Origin: Acidimicrobiia bacterium
GTDB lineage: Bacteria > Actinomycetota > Acidimicrobiia > Acidimicrobiales > Bin134
Direction of reading: 5' to 3'
NCBI GenBank assembly: GCA_022827405.1
Contig: JAJDTA010000077.1
Coordinates: 1 to 32,334 of the forward strand
Length of the DNA: 32,334 bases
Positions 1 through 7,762 of the stretch are shown piece by piece (positions within the stretch are counted from its first letter, which is position 1; every line of letters begins with the position of its first letter). Both the position numbers and the translations under genes were made by a program. The notes beneath the pieces are model-generated. The model was given only the letters and a program-made list of their open reading frames with translations, was not told the DNA's origin and did not search any database.

Positions 1-89
1 TCCGCGTCATCAACACCCAAACCGGAGAACTCCTCCGCCACCTCACCCTCAACCCAAACACCGACTACCAACCCCGAAACAAAACATGA
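1..89 (+). CDS. IS481-like transposase / integrase core, C-terminal end (partial)
   Basis: The frame starting at base 3 is open from the window edge to a TGA at 87-89 and encodes 28 residues. They include TGELLRHLTLNPNTDYQP, which resembles the C-terminal tail of actinobacterial IS481-type transposases (rve-superfamily integrase core), where a 'TGE(L/I)...LTL(D/N)P..DYQP' ending is common. The DDE catalytic core lies outside the window, so the family call rests on this tail alone. Only 55 bases separate the stop from the tRNA-Leu gene, and they carry short direct and inverted repeats that would suit the end of the element. Whether the element is intact cannot be judged here. Confidence 0.5.
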   Translation, partial: RVINTQTGELLRHLTLNPNTDYQPRNKT

Positions 90-110
90 AAAACACCCGC
101 CCGCGCAGGT

Positions 111-145
111 TCACAATGTTCCGATGTCCCGCGACATCACAATGT
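111..145. repeat. Likely IS end: direct repeat plus hairpin next to tRNA-Leu
   Basis: TCACAATGT occurs at 111-119 and again at 137-145. Between them lies a palindrome, GATGTC (123-128) - CCGC - GACATC (133-138). The block sits just downstream of the transposase stop and ends at the 3' end of the tRNA-Leu gene. It is best read as the terminal repeat region of the insertion sequence. The exact element boundary cannot be fixed without the other end. Confidence 0.4.
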
Positions 146-229
146 GCGCCAGGTGGGATTTGAACCCACACGGGCTTGCGCCCACAGGGACCTAAACCCT
201 GCGCGTCTGCCAAATTCCGCCACTGGCGC
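145..229 (-). tRNA. tRNA-Leu (anticodon UAG)
   Basis: Read on the minus strand, the acceptor stem GCGCCAG (229-223) pairs perfectly with CTGGCGC (152-146), with discriminator A at 145. The anticodon arm is CAGGG-TTTAGGT-CCCTG, giving anticodon TAG, which reads CUN leucine codons. A long variable arm (class II tRNA) and a T arm with GGTTCAAATCC follow. The 3' CCA is not encoded. The gene lies 19 bases beyond the rdgB stop on the same strand, so it may be co-transcribed with rph and rdgB; RNase PH is itself a tRNA 3'-processing enzyme. A transposase end lies directly at its 3' side. Confidence 0.95.
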
Positions 230-248
230 GTAGCTGTATGGAGCCAGG

Positions 249-841
249 TTATAGGCCCAACTGGGCAGCCAAGGATCGAAATGCCCGACCCCGATGGGAC
301 ACTGCGTTCTTCTCGTCGGCCGACATCTCGGCGAAAGTGCGCCCCTGTCCCCCGTCGGGAACGAACACCGGGTCGTAACCAAAGCCGTGGTCTCCCACAG
401 GCGCCGCGGCAATGGTTCCAGAGACCATGCCCTCGGCCAGCAGCTCACGGCCGTCGGGAAACACCACCACCGCAACGGTGCGGAATCGGGCCGACCGGTC
501 GGCTGCCCCCTCGAGTTCAGCCAGCAGCCGGGCCCGGTTGTCGGCGTCGTCAGCGTGCTCGCCGGCATAGCGGGCCGACCGCACTCCTGGTGCGCCCCCC
601 AAAGCGGCCACCTCCAGACCGGTGTCGTCGGCCACCGCGGGTTGGCCGGTGTGGTTGCCCACCGCGGTGGCCTTCAGTCGGGCGTTGGCCTCCAGGGTGT
701 CGCCGTCTTCCACGATCTCGCCCAGGTCGGCGGGTCGGGGCAGCAGTTCAACCGACGATCCCAATATGGCGGCGATCTCAGCCAGCTTGTGGGGGTTGGC
801 GGTGGCCGCCACCAACCGGGGCGTCTCCCCAGGGGCGAAGC

Positions 842-845
<4 letters not shown>
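249..845 (-). CDS. rdgB: XTP/dITP diphosphatase (Ham1/RdgB family)
   Basis: RdgB hydrolyses non-canonical purine nucleoside triphosphates (dITP, XTP, ITP) to monophosphates and pyrophosphate, keeping them out of DNA and RNA. The protein has 198 residues, normal for the family. Near the N-terminus [14 protein letters not shown] matches the Ham1 'ATxNxxKxxE' nucleotide-binding motif. The middle has VADDTGLEV and GVRSARYAG, and the C-terminal SHRGRAF carries the conserved Ser-His-Arg. The start is TTG at 845-843, overlapping the rph TGA in a TTGA, so translation is probably coupled to rph. The rph-rdgB pairing is common in actinobacteria and other bacteria. Confidence 0.95.
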
Positions 846-1573
<728 letters not shown>

Positions 1574-1601
1574 ATTTCTATCCCATTCTTCCTATCAAGA
1601 G

Positions 1602-1660
1602 GAACGGCCTCGACTCTGGCGGGATGAGTCGAGGCCGTTCGGCTGGAGCTGTGCTCCAGC
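1602..1660 (-). terminator. Tandem hairpins between cysM and rph (terminator or leader structure)
   Basis: A perfect 15-bp inverted repeat, GAACGGCCTCGACTC (1602-1616) against 1626-1640 with a 9-base loop, is followed by an 8-bp inverted repeat, GCTGGAGC (1642-1649) against GCTCCAGC (1653-1660) with a 3-base loop. On the coding (minus) strand they lie downstream of cysM and upstream of rph. No long T-run follows the large stem on the minus strand, so a classical intrinsic terminator is not certain. If the TACAAT at 1691-1686 is a -10 box, the hairpins would sit in the rph leader. Confidence 0.5.
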
Positions 1661-1685
1661 GTGGTGGTGTGGTTTGGGTGGAAGA

Positions 1686-1691
1686 ATTGTA
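1686..1691 (-). promoter_or_regulatory. Possible -10 box upstream of rph
   Basis: TACAAT on the minus strand matches the TATAAT consensus at five of six bases and lies in the cysM-rph gap, upstream of the paired hairpins. No good -35 hexamer is visible 16-18 bases upstream, so this is a weak prediction. Confidence 0.25.
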
Positions 1692-1750
1692 GCAGCGCGG
1701 CGCGCTTATAGCACATCATGGAAAAGAAAACCCGCCCAAATGGTGATTTT

Positions 1751-2701
1751 CTAGAAGTAGACGATCGACTCGGCTCGGGCCGTCACCTGATCGATCGGAT
1801 CGGTCCACGCCCCGGTGGACAGGTACTTCCAACCACCGTCGGCCGACACCACCACCACGGTGCCTTCCTCGGTCCGTTCGGCCACTCGAGCCGCCCCGGC
1901 CAGTGCCGCTCCGGTGGAGATGCCGGCGAAGATCCCCGCCTCCTCAGACAGCCGCCGAGTCCACTCGATCGACTCACGGGGGCGCACGATGCGCTTGCCG
2001 TCTAGGAGCTGATCGCCACCCCATTTTTCGTAAACCGGGGGTATGAACCCATCGTCGAGGCTGCGCAGGCCGTCCACCATCTCTCCGGCAGGGGGTTCCA
2101 CCGCCAGCACCTGCACCGAGGGCTTGCGCTCCTTGAGATAGGCCCCAACCCCCATCAGGGTTCCGCTCGTGCCCAGGCCCGAAACGAAGTGGGTTATCTC
2201 GGGGCAGTCGGCAAGGATCTCCGGGCCGGTGGTGTTGTAGTGGGCCCGGGGGTTTGCCTCGTTGCCGTACTGGTACAGGAACGCCCACTCGGGGTTGTCG
2301 TCGGCCAGCTTCTGGGCCAGGCGGACGGCGCCGTTCGACCCCTCGGCACCCGGCGACCAGATGATCTCGGCGCCGAAAACCTCGAGGAGCTGGCGTCGCT
2401 CGGCCGAGACATTCTCGGGCATGACGATCTTGATCGGATACCCCTGGAGGCGGGCGATCATGGCCAGGGCGATCCCGGTGTTGCCCGACGATGGTTCGAT
2501 GATGGTGCGGCCCGGTTCCAGCGTGCCGTCGTCCTCGGCTTCGAGGATCATCTGGCGGGCTACCCGGTCTTTCACCGAACCGGCCGGGTTCACGCCTTCA
2601 AGCTTGACGTGGATGGATACCGACGGGTTGGGCGACAGCACGGTGACGTCCACCATCGGCGTGTTGCCGATGAGATCAATCACCGATTTGTGCGCAGCCA
2701 C
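1751..2701 (-). CDS. cysM: Cysteine synthase, CysM type (probably CysO-dependent)
   Basis: This is a PLP-dependent fold-type II cysteine synthase of 316 residues. The PLP lysine is K44 in NPAGSVKDR, and the substrate-binding loop is EPSSGNTG (69-76). The stretches PENVSAERRQLLE, YQYGNEANPRAHY, ITHFVSGLGTSGTLMG and the C-terminal GWKYLSTGA closely follow Mycobacterium tuberculosis CysM, which makes cysteine from O-phosphoserine using the thiocarboxylated carrier CysO. The upstream neighbour, 10 bases away, is mec, the peptidase that frees cysteine from CysO. The expected cysO between them is missing. The start is GTG at 2701-2699. An ordinary sulfide-using role is possible, but the resemblance and the neighbour favour the CysM route. 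Confidence 0.9.
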   Translation of the reverse strand: MAAHKSVIDLIGNTPMVDVTVLSPNPSVSIHVKLEGVNPAGSVKDRVARQMILEAEDDGTLEPGRTIIEPSSGNTGIALAMIARLQGYPIKIVMPENVSAERRQLLEVFGAEIIWSPGAEGSNGAVRLAQKLADDNPEWAFLYQYGNEANPRAHYNTTGPEILADCPEITHFVSGLGTSGTLMGVGAYLKERKPSVQVLAVEPPAGEMVDGLRSLDDGFIPPVYEKWGGDQLLDGKRIVRPRESIEWTRRLSEEAGIFAGISTGAALAGAARVAERTEEGTVVVVSADGGWKYLSTGAWTDPIDQVTARAESIVYF

Positions 2702-2711
2702 AGGTTCCAGG

Positions 2712-3128
2712 CTACCCCTCGACTACCACCGGCTCTTCGGTTATCCCGCCATCGAGAATGCGGTAGCAGCGCAGCGAGGGCTCGGGATCCTTCAGCGAAA
2801 CGATCACATAAAGCAGCGCCCCAAAGGGATCGAACGCCGAGGCGTCGCGCACGTCGGTAGGCGACGGATAGGCGGTGGTGTGGGTGTGGGAGTGCATCAC
2901 CGCCACCAGCGTCAGCCCCTCGTCGTCGGCAGTGCGCTCCGCCTGGAGGTATTCACCATCATCCAGCCGGTAAATCTGGCTCGACTCTGCCGCATTTCGC
3001 ACTGGAAAGAACCGGTCGACCACCTCTCCCCCACCTGGAGCAGCCAACAGCCCACAAGCCTCATTCGGCAGCCCCGACAGCGCATGGGCAACAACCTCCG
3101 AATGAACCTCACCACTCAACCGCAGCAC
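2712..3128 (-). CDS. mec: Mec-like JAMM metallopeptidase (M67 family)
   Basis: The 138-residue protein is a JAB1/MPN/Mov34 zinc peptidase. The JAMM signature is complete: E23 in PNEACGLL, then H79-x-H81-x7-S89-x2-D92 in MHSHTHTTAYPSPTD. In M. tuberculosis Mec (Rv1334) removes the cysteine that CysM adds to the C-terminus of the ubiquitin-like carrier CysO. Position directly before cysM, with a 10-base gap, supports the same job here. The start is taken as GTG at 3128-3126; no strong Shine-Dalgarno sequence is visible. The cysO gene normally found between mec and cysM is not in the window. Confidence 0.88.
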   Translation of the reverse strand: MLRLSGEVHSEVVAHALSGLPNEACGLLAAPGGGEVVDRFFPVRNAAESSQIYRLDDGEYLQAERTADDEGLTLVAVMHSHTHTTAYPSPTDVRDASAFDPFGALLYVIVSLKDPEPSLRCYRILDGGITEEPVVVEG

Positions 3129-3212
3129 CCGCTAACCCTACCTTTGCCTCGGCCCCGTTCAGGCGACATATGGTTGCCGCTGTCATGCTGCTCCGCCCGT
3201 AGCCTATGAATC

Positions 3213-3493
3213 GTGGCTTGGCTGTTCTTGGCGGTATTTCCGCCGGATGACGTTGTTGAGCGGCCGAGGTGAGGAACCTGACTGCGGACATAGGGCAGCC
3301 GCCTGGGAAACGAGAGTTCACCGGGCACCTGACGCTGGCCCGAGCTCGCAAGTGGGTACCGGGCACGGTGGTCGGGCAGCCCTTTGAGGATGAATTCCAG
3401 GCCACCGAGTTTTGGCTGGTGTCCAGCGAGCTTCACCCCGACGGTGCCCGCTATACGCGGCTCAGCCATTGGTCGCTGGAGGCCGCGAGCTGA
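3213..3493 (+). pseudogene. thpR: Decayed RNA 2',3'-cyclic phosphodiesterase (2'-5' RNA ligase family, ThpR)
   Basis: Two pieces of one gene are visible in different frames. A GTG at 3213 opens 19 residues (VAWLFLAVFPPDDVVERPR), the typical start of ThpR proteins, and stops at 3270-3272. In another frame, 3269-3493 encodes REFTGHLTLARARKW and, further on, FWLVSSELHPDGARYTRLSHW. This is the C-terminal third of the family with the second HxTx catalytic motif (HLTL). The middle, about 100 residues with the first HxTx motif, is gone and the frame is broken. Functional ThpR is roughly 180 residues. It is the only + strand gene trace in the 249-23340 block. It should be inactive, although the 74-residue remnant frame could still be translated from a GTG at 3269. 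Confidence 0.8.
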
Positions 3494-3505
3494 GGAGAGT
3501 CCCGC

Positions 3506-4156
3506 TCAAGACTCCTCGACGAGGGGGACGAACCTCACCGGACAGAACCGTTTGGAGAAGGTCTCGTCCCCTTTTCGGGTAACCAGGGTGAGGTTCTGTG
3601 AGAAGGACGGTGGCCCCACGGGGATGACTAGCCGGCCGCCGTCGGCCAGTTGATCTATCAGCGCTGGCGGAATGCGGGAGGCGGCCGCGGTCACGACCAC
3701 TGCGTCATAGGGGGCGCCAGGTGGATGGCCCTGCGACCCGTCGGAGCACACCACGGTGGCGGTGGTGTACCCCAGTTCGGCCAGCACTCGGCCCGCAGCG
3801 TCGGCCAGCTTCCGGTGGCGCTCCACCGAAATCACTGAGGCAGCCAGCTCAGCCAGCACGGCGGCCCCGTAGCCCGAACCGGTTCCCACTTCGAGCACTC
3901 GATCATGCGGCCCAATCGCGGCCGCTTCGGCCATGAGGGCCACGATGTAGGGCTGCGAGATGGTCTGGCCCGCGGAGATGGCCAACGGGTAATCCTTGTA
4001 GGCATCGCCAGCCAGCGATCGGGCCACGAAACGGTGCCGCGGCACCGTTCTCATGGCCTCCAGAACCCGTGGGTCGCAAACTCCCCGCCCCTCGATCTGA
4101 CGGCGCACCATGGCCAATCGCCGGTCTCGGTGCCGGTCTTCAGCAGCCCTAGCCAT
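3506..4156 (-). CDS. pcm: Protein-L-isoaspartate O-methyltransferase
   Basis: PCMT methylates abnormal L-isoaspartyl residues in aged proteins using S-adenosylmethionine, starting their repair. The protein has 216 residues, normal for the family. The family segment PRHRFV ... AYKDYPLAISAGQTISQPYIVA is present, followed by SAM-binding motif I, VLEVGTGSGYGAAVLAEL, then VISVERH and a late PYDAVVVTAAA. The start ATG is at 4156. The 149-residue membrane protein is 45 bases upstream on the same strand, so the two are probably one transcript from the promoter near 4698-4726. Confidence 0.95.
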   Translation of the reverse strand: MARAAEDRHRDRRLAMVRRQIEGRGVCDPRVLEAMRTVPRHRFVARSLAGDAYKDYPLAISAGQTISQPYIVALMAEAAAIGPHDRVLEVGTGSGYGAAVLAELAASVISVERHRKLADAAGRVLAELGYTTATVVCSDGSQGHPPGAPYDAVVVTAAASRIPPALIDQLADGGRLVIPVGPPSFSQNLTLVTRKGDETFSKRFCPVRFVPLVEES

Positions 4157-4201
4157 GGCTAATGATGCTCCAACCGCACCTACCTAGGCGCAGAGAAGGG
4201 T

Positions 4202-4651
4202 CTATGTACGCCCTTGGGCCTTCGCCGCAGGGTAAACGCCGGTCTCCTCGAACACCGCTTGCAGGGCGTCGGCATCGCGGGTGAAGTCTCTATCAAGGGG
4301 GGCAGTGACTCGCTCGGCGTCGGCATCCCAGGGCGGTGCCGGTGCCCACCAGGGCGGCATCTCGGATCCGCCGTCGTCGGTTTCTTCGGGGATGAAAGCC
4401 AGGCACCATTGCCAGGAGCCCCTTTGTTCAGGGTCGCCGCTGTCAGGATGTCCCTCGGGGGGAACCAGGGCATAGGTGAAACCTGGGCCGGGACCCGACT
4501 TCTCAACCTGGCGAGACGGGAGGTGGCGAGAGCGCGGCAACCGGGCGGCGATAAACGGCAAGGACAGCAGCAACAGCACAACGAGGGAAGTCACTACCGT
4601 GGTCAGGTTCAAATCGGGCATATCAGGTGTCTCCGGCGAGAGCAGACCCAT
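4202..4651 (-). CDS. Hypothetical single-pass membrane protein
   Basis: I do not recognise a family for this 149-residue protein. A hydrophobic segment at about residues 17-36 (TTVVTSLVVLLLLSLPFIAA) is followed by a basic stretch (RLPRSRH), so the C-terminal part probably lies in the cytoplasm. The rest is rich in Pro, Asp, Glu and Trp (for example QWCLAFIPEE and PPWWAPAPPWDAD) and has no catalytic motif I can see. An internal ATG at residue 11 is an alternative start. A well-formed promoter lies 47-75 bases upstream, and pcm follows 45 bases downstream. Confidence 0.65.
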   Translation of the reverse strand: MGLLSPETPDMPDLNLTTVVTSLVVLLLLSLPFIAARLPRSRHLPSRQVEKSGPGPGFTYALVPPEGHPDSGDPEQRGSWQWCLAFIPEETDDGGSEMPPWWAPAPPWDADAERVTAPLDRDFTRDADALQAVFEETGVYPAAKAQGRT

Positions 4652-4697
4652 GATCTACTCAAGTAACTCTGGCCCCTAGAGCCCCACCCGCAACAAG

Positions 4698-4726
4698 AGC
4701 GTACCCACCTGTTCCACAAACGTCAA
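4698..4726 (-). promoter_or_regulatory. Sigma70-type promoter for the membrane protein-pcm pair
   Basis: On the minus strand, TTGACG (4726-4721; five of six to TTGACA) is followed by a 17-base spacer and TACGCT (4703-4698), which fits the TAnnnT -10 pattern of high-GC actinobacteria. Transcription would start near 4691, about 40 bases before the ATG at 4651. Confidence 0.5.
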
Positions 4727-4758
4727 TCGGCAATCTTGTCTGCGGAAAACAGGAACAC

Positions 4759-5841
4759 TCAGAGCACCACTACTGAGCGGAGCACTTCTCCCCGCTCCAT
4801 GGCGTGAAATGCCTCTTCAACGCCTTCCAACCCGATGGTCTCCGACACGAACCGCTCCAGGTTCAGCCGCCCCTGGAGATACAAGTCGATCAGCATGGGG
4901 AAGTCCCGAGACGGCAGACAATCGCCGTACCACGAGGACTTGAGCATGCCACCCCGGCCGAATACCTCGATCATCGGCAACTCGATCTTCATTTCGGGGT
5001 TGGGCACCCCTACCAGCACTACCACTCCGGCCAAGTCCCGGGCGTAGAAAGCCTGTTCGTAGGTCTGGGGCAGGCCGATGGCCTCGATGGCGACATCCAC
5101 GCCGTGCCCGCCGGTCAGTTCTCGGATCCGCTCCACCGGATCCTCCCGAGCGGAGTTGATCGTGTGGGTGGCGCCGAACTCTTTGGCCCACTCCAGCTTG
5201 GTGTCGTCGATGTCTACCCCGATGATGGTGTGGGCACCGGCCAGCCGGGACCCCTCGATGGCCGCGTCGCCTACGCCGCCGCAGCCGAACACCGCTACCG
5301 AATCGCCCCGACCGACACCGCCGGTGTTCATGGCCGCGCCCAGGCCGGCCATGACCCCGCAGCCGATCAGCCCGGCCACCTCCGGGCTGGCCTCGGGGTT
5401 GACCTTGGTGGCCTGGCCCGCGGCGACCAGCGTCTTCTCGGCGAAGGCCCCGATGCCCAGCGCGGGTGACAGCTCCTGGCCGTTCAGGGTCATCTTCTGG
5501 GTGGCGTTGTGGGTGGCGAAGCAATACCACGGACGGCCCCGATCACACGATCGGCAATTGCCGCACACTGCCCGCCAATTGAGGATCACGAAGTCGCCGG
5601 GGGCCACATTGGTCACGCCGTCGCCCACCGACTCCACGATTCCGGCAGCCTCATGGCCCAAAAGGAACGGGAACTCGTCGTTGATGGCCCCCTCCCGATA
5701 GTGCAGATCGGTGTGGCAGACCCCGCAGGCCTGCACGGCCACCACGGCCTCGCCCGGTCCGGGGTCGGGTACCTCGATGGTCTCGATGCTGACCGGGTCG
5801 CCCTTGGCCTTGGCGATTACGGCTTGAACCTGCTGGGCCAT
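4759..5841 (-). CDS. mscR: S-(hydroxymethyl)mycothiol dehydrogenase (Zn-dependent MDR alcohol dehydrogenase)
   Basis: The protein oxidises the formaldehyde-mycothiol adduct with NAD and may also act on S-nitrosomycothiol, as MscR does in mycobacteria. It has the catalytic zinc ligands in [13 protein letters not shown] and LLGHEAAG, a four-Cys structural zinc loop ([15 protein letters not shown]), the Rossmann motif [11 protein letters not shown] and the near-diagnostic stretches [32 protein letters not shown] and [12 protein letters not shown] start it at ATG 5841 (360 residues) because AAAAGGAG lies six bases before that codon. A longer reading from ATG 5865 adds eight residues (MAGQKEQQ) that are mostly this ribosome-binding site. 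It follows ftsX on the same strand with a 134-base gap. It implies that the host makes mycothiol. Confidence 0.92.
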   Translation of the reverse strand: MAQQVQAVIAKAKGDPVSIETIEVPDPGPGEAVVAVQACGVCHTDLHYREGAINDEFPFLLGHEAAGIVESVGDGVTNVAPGDFVILNWRAVCGNCRSCDRGRPWYCFATHNATQKMTLNGQELSPALGIGAFAEKTLVAAGQATKVNPEASPEVAGLIGCGVMAGLGAAMNTGGVGRGDSVAVFGCGGVGDAAIEGSRLAGAHTIIGVDIDDTKLEWAKEFGATHTINSAREDPVERIRELTGGHGVDVAIEAIGLPQTYEQAFYARDLAGVVVLVGVPNPEMKIELPMIEVFGRGGMLKSSWYGDCLPSRDFPMLIDLYLQGRLNLERFVSETIGLEGVEEAFHAMERGEVLRSVVVL

Positions 5842-5847
5842 CTGCTG

Positions 5848-5855
5848 CTCCTTTT
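5848..5855 (-). promoter_or_regulatory. Ribosome binding site that decides the mscR start
   Basis: AAAAGGAG on the minus strand is followed by CAGCAG and then the ATG at 5841. It is the clearest Shine-Dalgarno sequence nearby and favours the shorter mscR start over the ATG at 5865. Confidence 0.6.
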
Positions 5856-5975
5856 GCCCGGCCATCGGCCACCAAAGCCGCGGCCATCTGCCGCGAATCT
5901 ACTACGCCCCGAGAATGCCCGGTGGCCAAGAAGAGCCGAAGAGGCGAGGCCAGCCAGTGGGGTGAGGCCAGCCGG

Positions 5976-6869
5976 TCAGGCGTCCAAGAAGCGGCTCACT
6001 GCGATGCCGGAGCCCACCGTGCCCACGATCGCGCCCAGCCCCACCATCTGGAATCCCAGTGTCCAGACCCGGGAGGGATCAACGGTGAACCCCCGCAACA
6101 GTTCCAGGGAGACGTCGTCGTTGATCACGCTGAAGAAGTTGTTGGTGAGCCAGATCAGCGGTATGGCGATCACCCCGCCGATGAGCCCTTGGATCAGCCC
6201 CTCGAACATGAACGGAACCCGGATGAACCAGTTGGTGGCCCCCACCAGCTTCATCACCTCGATGTCTCGTCGGCGGGAGAACAGCGCCATCCGGATGGTG
6301 TTCAAGATCAGCACGGCGGCGGCCACTAGCAAGACGATGGCGATGATGATCACCCTCTGGCGAAGCCCGCTGGACAGATCCTCGATGGCCCGGATGGTCT
6401 CGCTGGCGGTGACCACCTTGGCCACCCCCGGCTGGGCCCGGAAAACCGAGGCCAACTCGTCCACCCGCTCTGGGAGGGTGTCGGTGGGCTTGACCCGGAA
6501 CGACGCCGGCAGCCGTTCAGGGGTGATCACGTCCACCAGCTCTGGCGAGTCGCCCAGCAGATCCTGCACCTCGGCGTAGGCCTCGTCTTTGTCGATGTAG
6601 GTGAACCCGCTGACCTCGGGGGAGCCCTCGAGCTGGCGGCGGACATCGGCCTCCAGCTCAGGGCTGATGTCGGGCTCCATGAACACGATGAACTCCACCC
6701 CGTCCTTCCAGCGGACGGTGGCGTTGTCCACGGCGTCGCCGAACAGCAGCGCCGCGCCCAGAAGCGTCAGCGAGATGGTGACGGTGATGACGGTGGCCAG
6801 GGTGAGGGTGATGTTGCGGCGGAAGTTGCTGATCGTCTCCCGCAGGACGTAGTCCAACCTGAGGCTCAT
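5976..6869 (-). CDS. ftsX: Cell division protein FtsX
   Basis: FtsX is the membrane subunit of the FtsEX complex, which uses ATP hydrolysis by FtsE to activate periplasmic peptidoglycan hydrolases (RipC in mycobacteria). The 297-residue protein has the family layout: cytoplasmic N-terminus (LRETISNFRRN), TM1 (LTLATVITVTISLTLLGAAL), an extracytoplasmic domain of about 130 residues (VEFIVFMEPDIS ... GVAKVV), then three TM segments. The cytoplasmic loop holds MALFSRRRDIEVMKLVGATNWFIR, the FtsX signature that contacts FtsE. Length is typical for actinobacteria. It starts 53 bases after ftsE. The smpB gene that usually follows ftsX in actinobacteria is absent here. Confidence 0.95.
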   Translation of the reverse strand: MSLRLDYVLRETISNFRRNITLTLATVITVTISLTLLGAALLFGDAVDNATVRWKDGVEFIVFMEPDISPELEADVRRQLEGSPEVSGFTYIDKDEAYAEVQDLLGDSPELVDVITPERLPASFRVKPTDTLPERVDELASVFRAQPGVAKVVTASETIRAIEDLSSGLRQRVIIIAIVLLVAAAVLILNTIRMALFSRRRDIEVMKLVGATNWFIRVPFMFEGLIQGLIGGVIAIPLIWLTNNFFSVINDDVSLELLRGFTVDPSRVWTLGFQMVGLGAIVGTVGSGIAVSRFLDA

Positions 6870-6922
6870 CGGCTCACGTCCACCGACCGACCCCCGCTGC
6901 CGGGATCACTCTTGCCCATCGG

Positions 6923-7600
6923 CTATTCGTACACGCCCCGGGACTGGTCCCGGACAATCTGGCCCCGGTCGAGCTCCACAACCCGGCGGCGCATCTTGTC
7001 GACGATGCTCCGGTCGTGGGTGGCCATGACCACCGTGGTACCGGTGCGGTTGATGCGGTCGAGCAGCGTCATGATGCCCAGTGAGGTGTTGGGGTCGAGG
7101 TTCCCGGTGGGCTCGTCGGCCAACAAAATCAGCGGCCGGTTCACGAAGGCCCGGGCGATGGAAACCCGTTGCTGCTCCCCGCCCGACAGCTCGTCGGGAT
7201 AGTTGTGCATCTTCTTGGACAGCCCCACCAGTTCCAATATGGCCGGCACCTTCGACTTGATCACGCTGCGGGGACGGCCGATCACCTCCAGGGCGAAGGC
7301 CACATTCTGCACGACGGTCTTGTTGGGTAGCAGTTTGAAGTCCTGGAAGACGCAGCCGATGTTGCGCCGCAAAAAGGGCACCTTCCAGCTCGGCAGCTCG
7401 CCGATGTCCCGGCCGGCCACGAAGACCCGGCCCCGGTCAGGCTTCTCCTCTTTGTTCAGGAGGCGCATGAAGGTGGACTTGCCCGAACCCGACGGGCCCA
7501 CCAAGAAGACGAACTCCCCCCGCTGCACCTCGCAGGTGGCGTTTTGAAGGGCGAGCACCTCGCCCTTGTACACCTTGGTGACATTCTCCATTCTGATCAT
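6923..7600 (-). CDS. ftsE: Cell division ATP-binding protein FtsE
   Basis: FtsE is the ATPase of the FtsEX complex at the division septum. The 225-residue protein has Walker [10 protein letters not shown] (35-43), Q-loop region [15 protein letters not shown], signature [15 protein letters not shown], Walker [11 protein letters not shown] and the switch histidine in [10 protein letters not shown]. The sequence between Q-loop and signature ([22 protein letters not shown]) is FtsE-like rather than transport-like. The start ATG at 7600 is used; a second ATG at codon 4 is possible. In actinobacteria ftsE normally follows prfB directly, but here a 4.7-kb gene separates them. Confidence 0.96.
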   Translation of the reverse strand: MIRMENVTKVYKGEVLALQNATCEVQRGEFVFLVGPSGSGKSTFMRLLNKEEKPDRGRVFVAGRDIGELPSWKVPFLRRNIGCVFQDFKLLPNKTVVQNVAFALEVIGRPRSVIKSKVPAILELVGLSKKMHNYPDELSGGEQQRVSIARAFVNRPLILLADEPTGNLDPNTSLGIMTLLDRINRTGTTVVMATHDRSIVDKMRRRVVELDRGQIVRDQSRGVYE

Positions 7601-7730
7601 GCGATGTGAACTCCGAACCGCCCCCGCCAGACAGCCCCAGCAGCGAGCTGTAAAGCTCGAACCACGCTATCACCAGCGCCAGCCCCCGACGACGCACCCC
7701 GCGGGCTGAACCCGGCCGCCTCCTCCTGCC

Positions 7731-7762
7731 TGTCAGAAGGGCGGTGTGTCAGAAGGGCGGTG
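7731..7762. repeat. 16-bp tandem duplication at the 3' end of the giant gene
   Basis: TGTCAGAAGGGCGGTG occurs twice back to back, at 7731-7746 and 7747-7762. The copy at 7747-7762 contains the TGA stop of the 1564-residue gene (7749-7751); the other copy lies just beyond the gene in the spacer before ftsE. Sixteen is not a multiple of three, so the repeat lies at the coding boundary and does not extend the protein. Confidence 0.75.

Noticed and set aside
3116-3469. Minus-strand frames opposite the thpR remnant
   Set aside because: No motifs, and the plus-strand fragments clearly match ThpR ends.
7644-7659. Hairpin CGAGCT-GTAA-AGCTCG between the giant gene and ftsE as a terminator
   Set aside because: Only 6 bp with no T-run on the minus strand; too weak to call.
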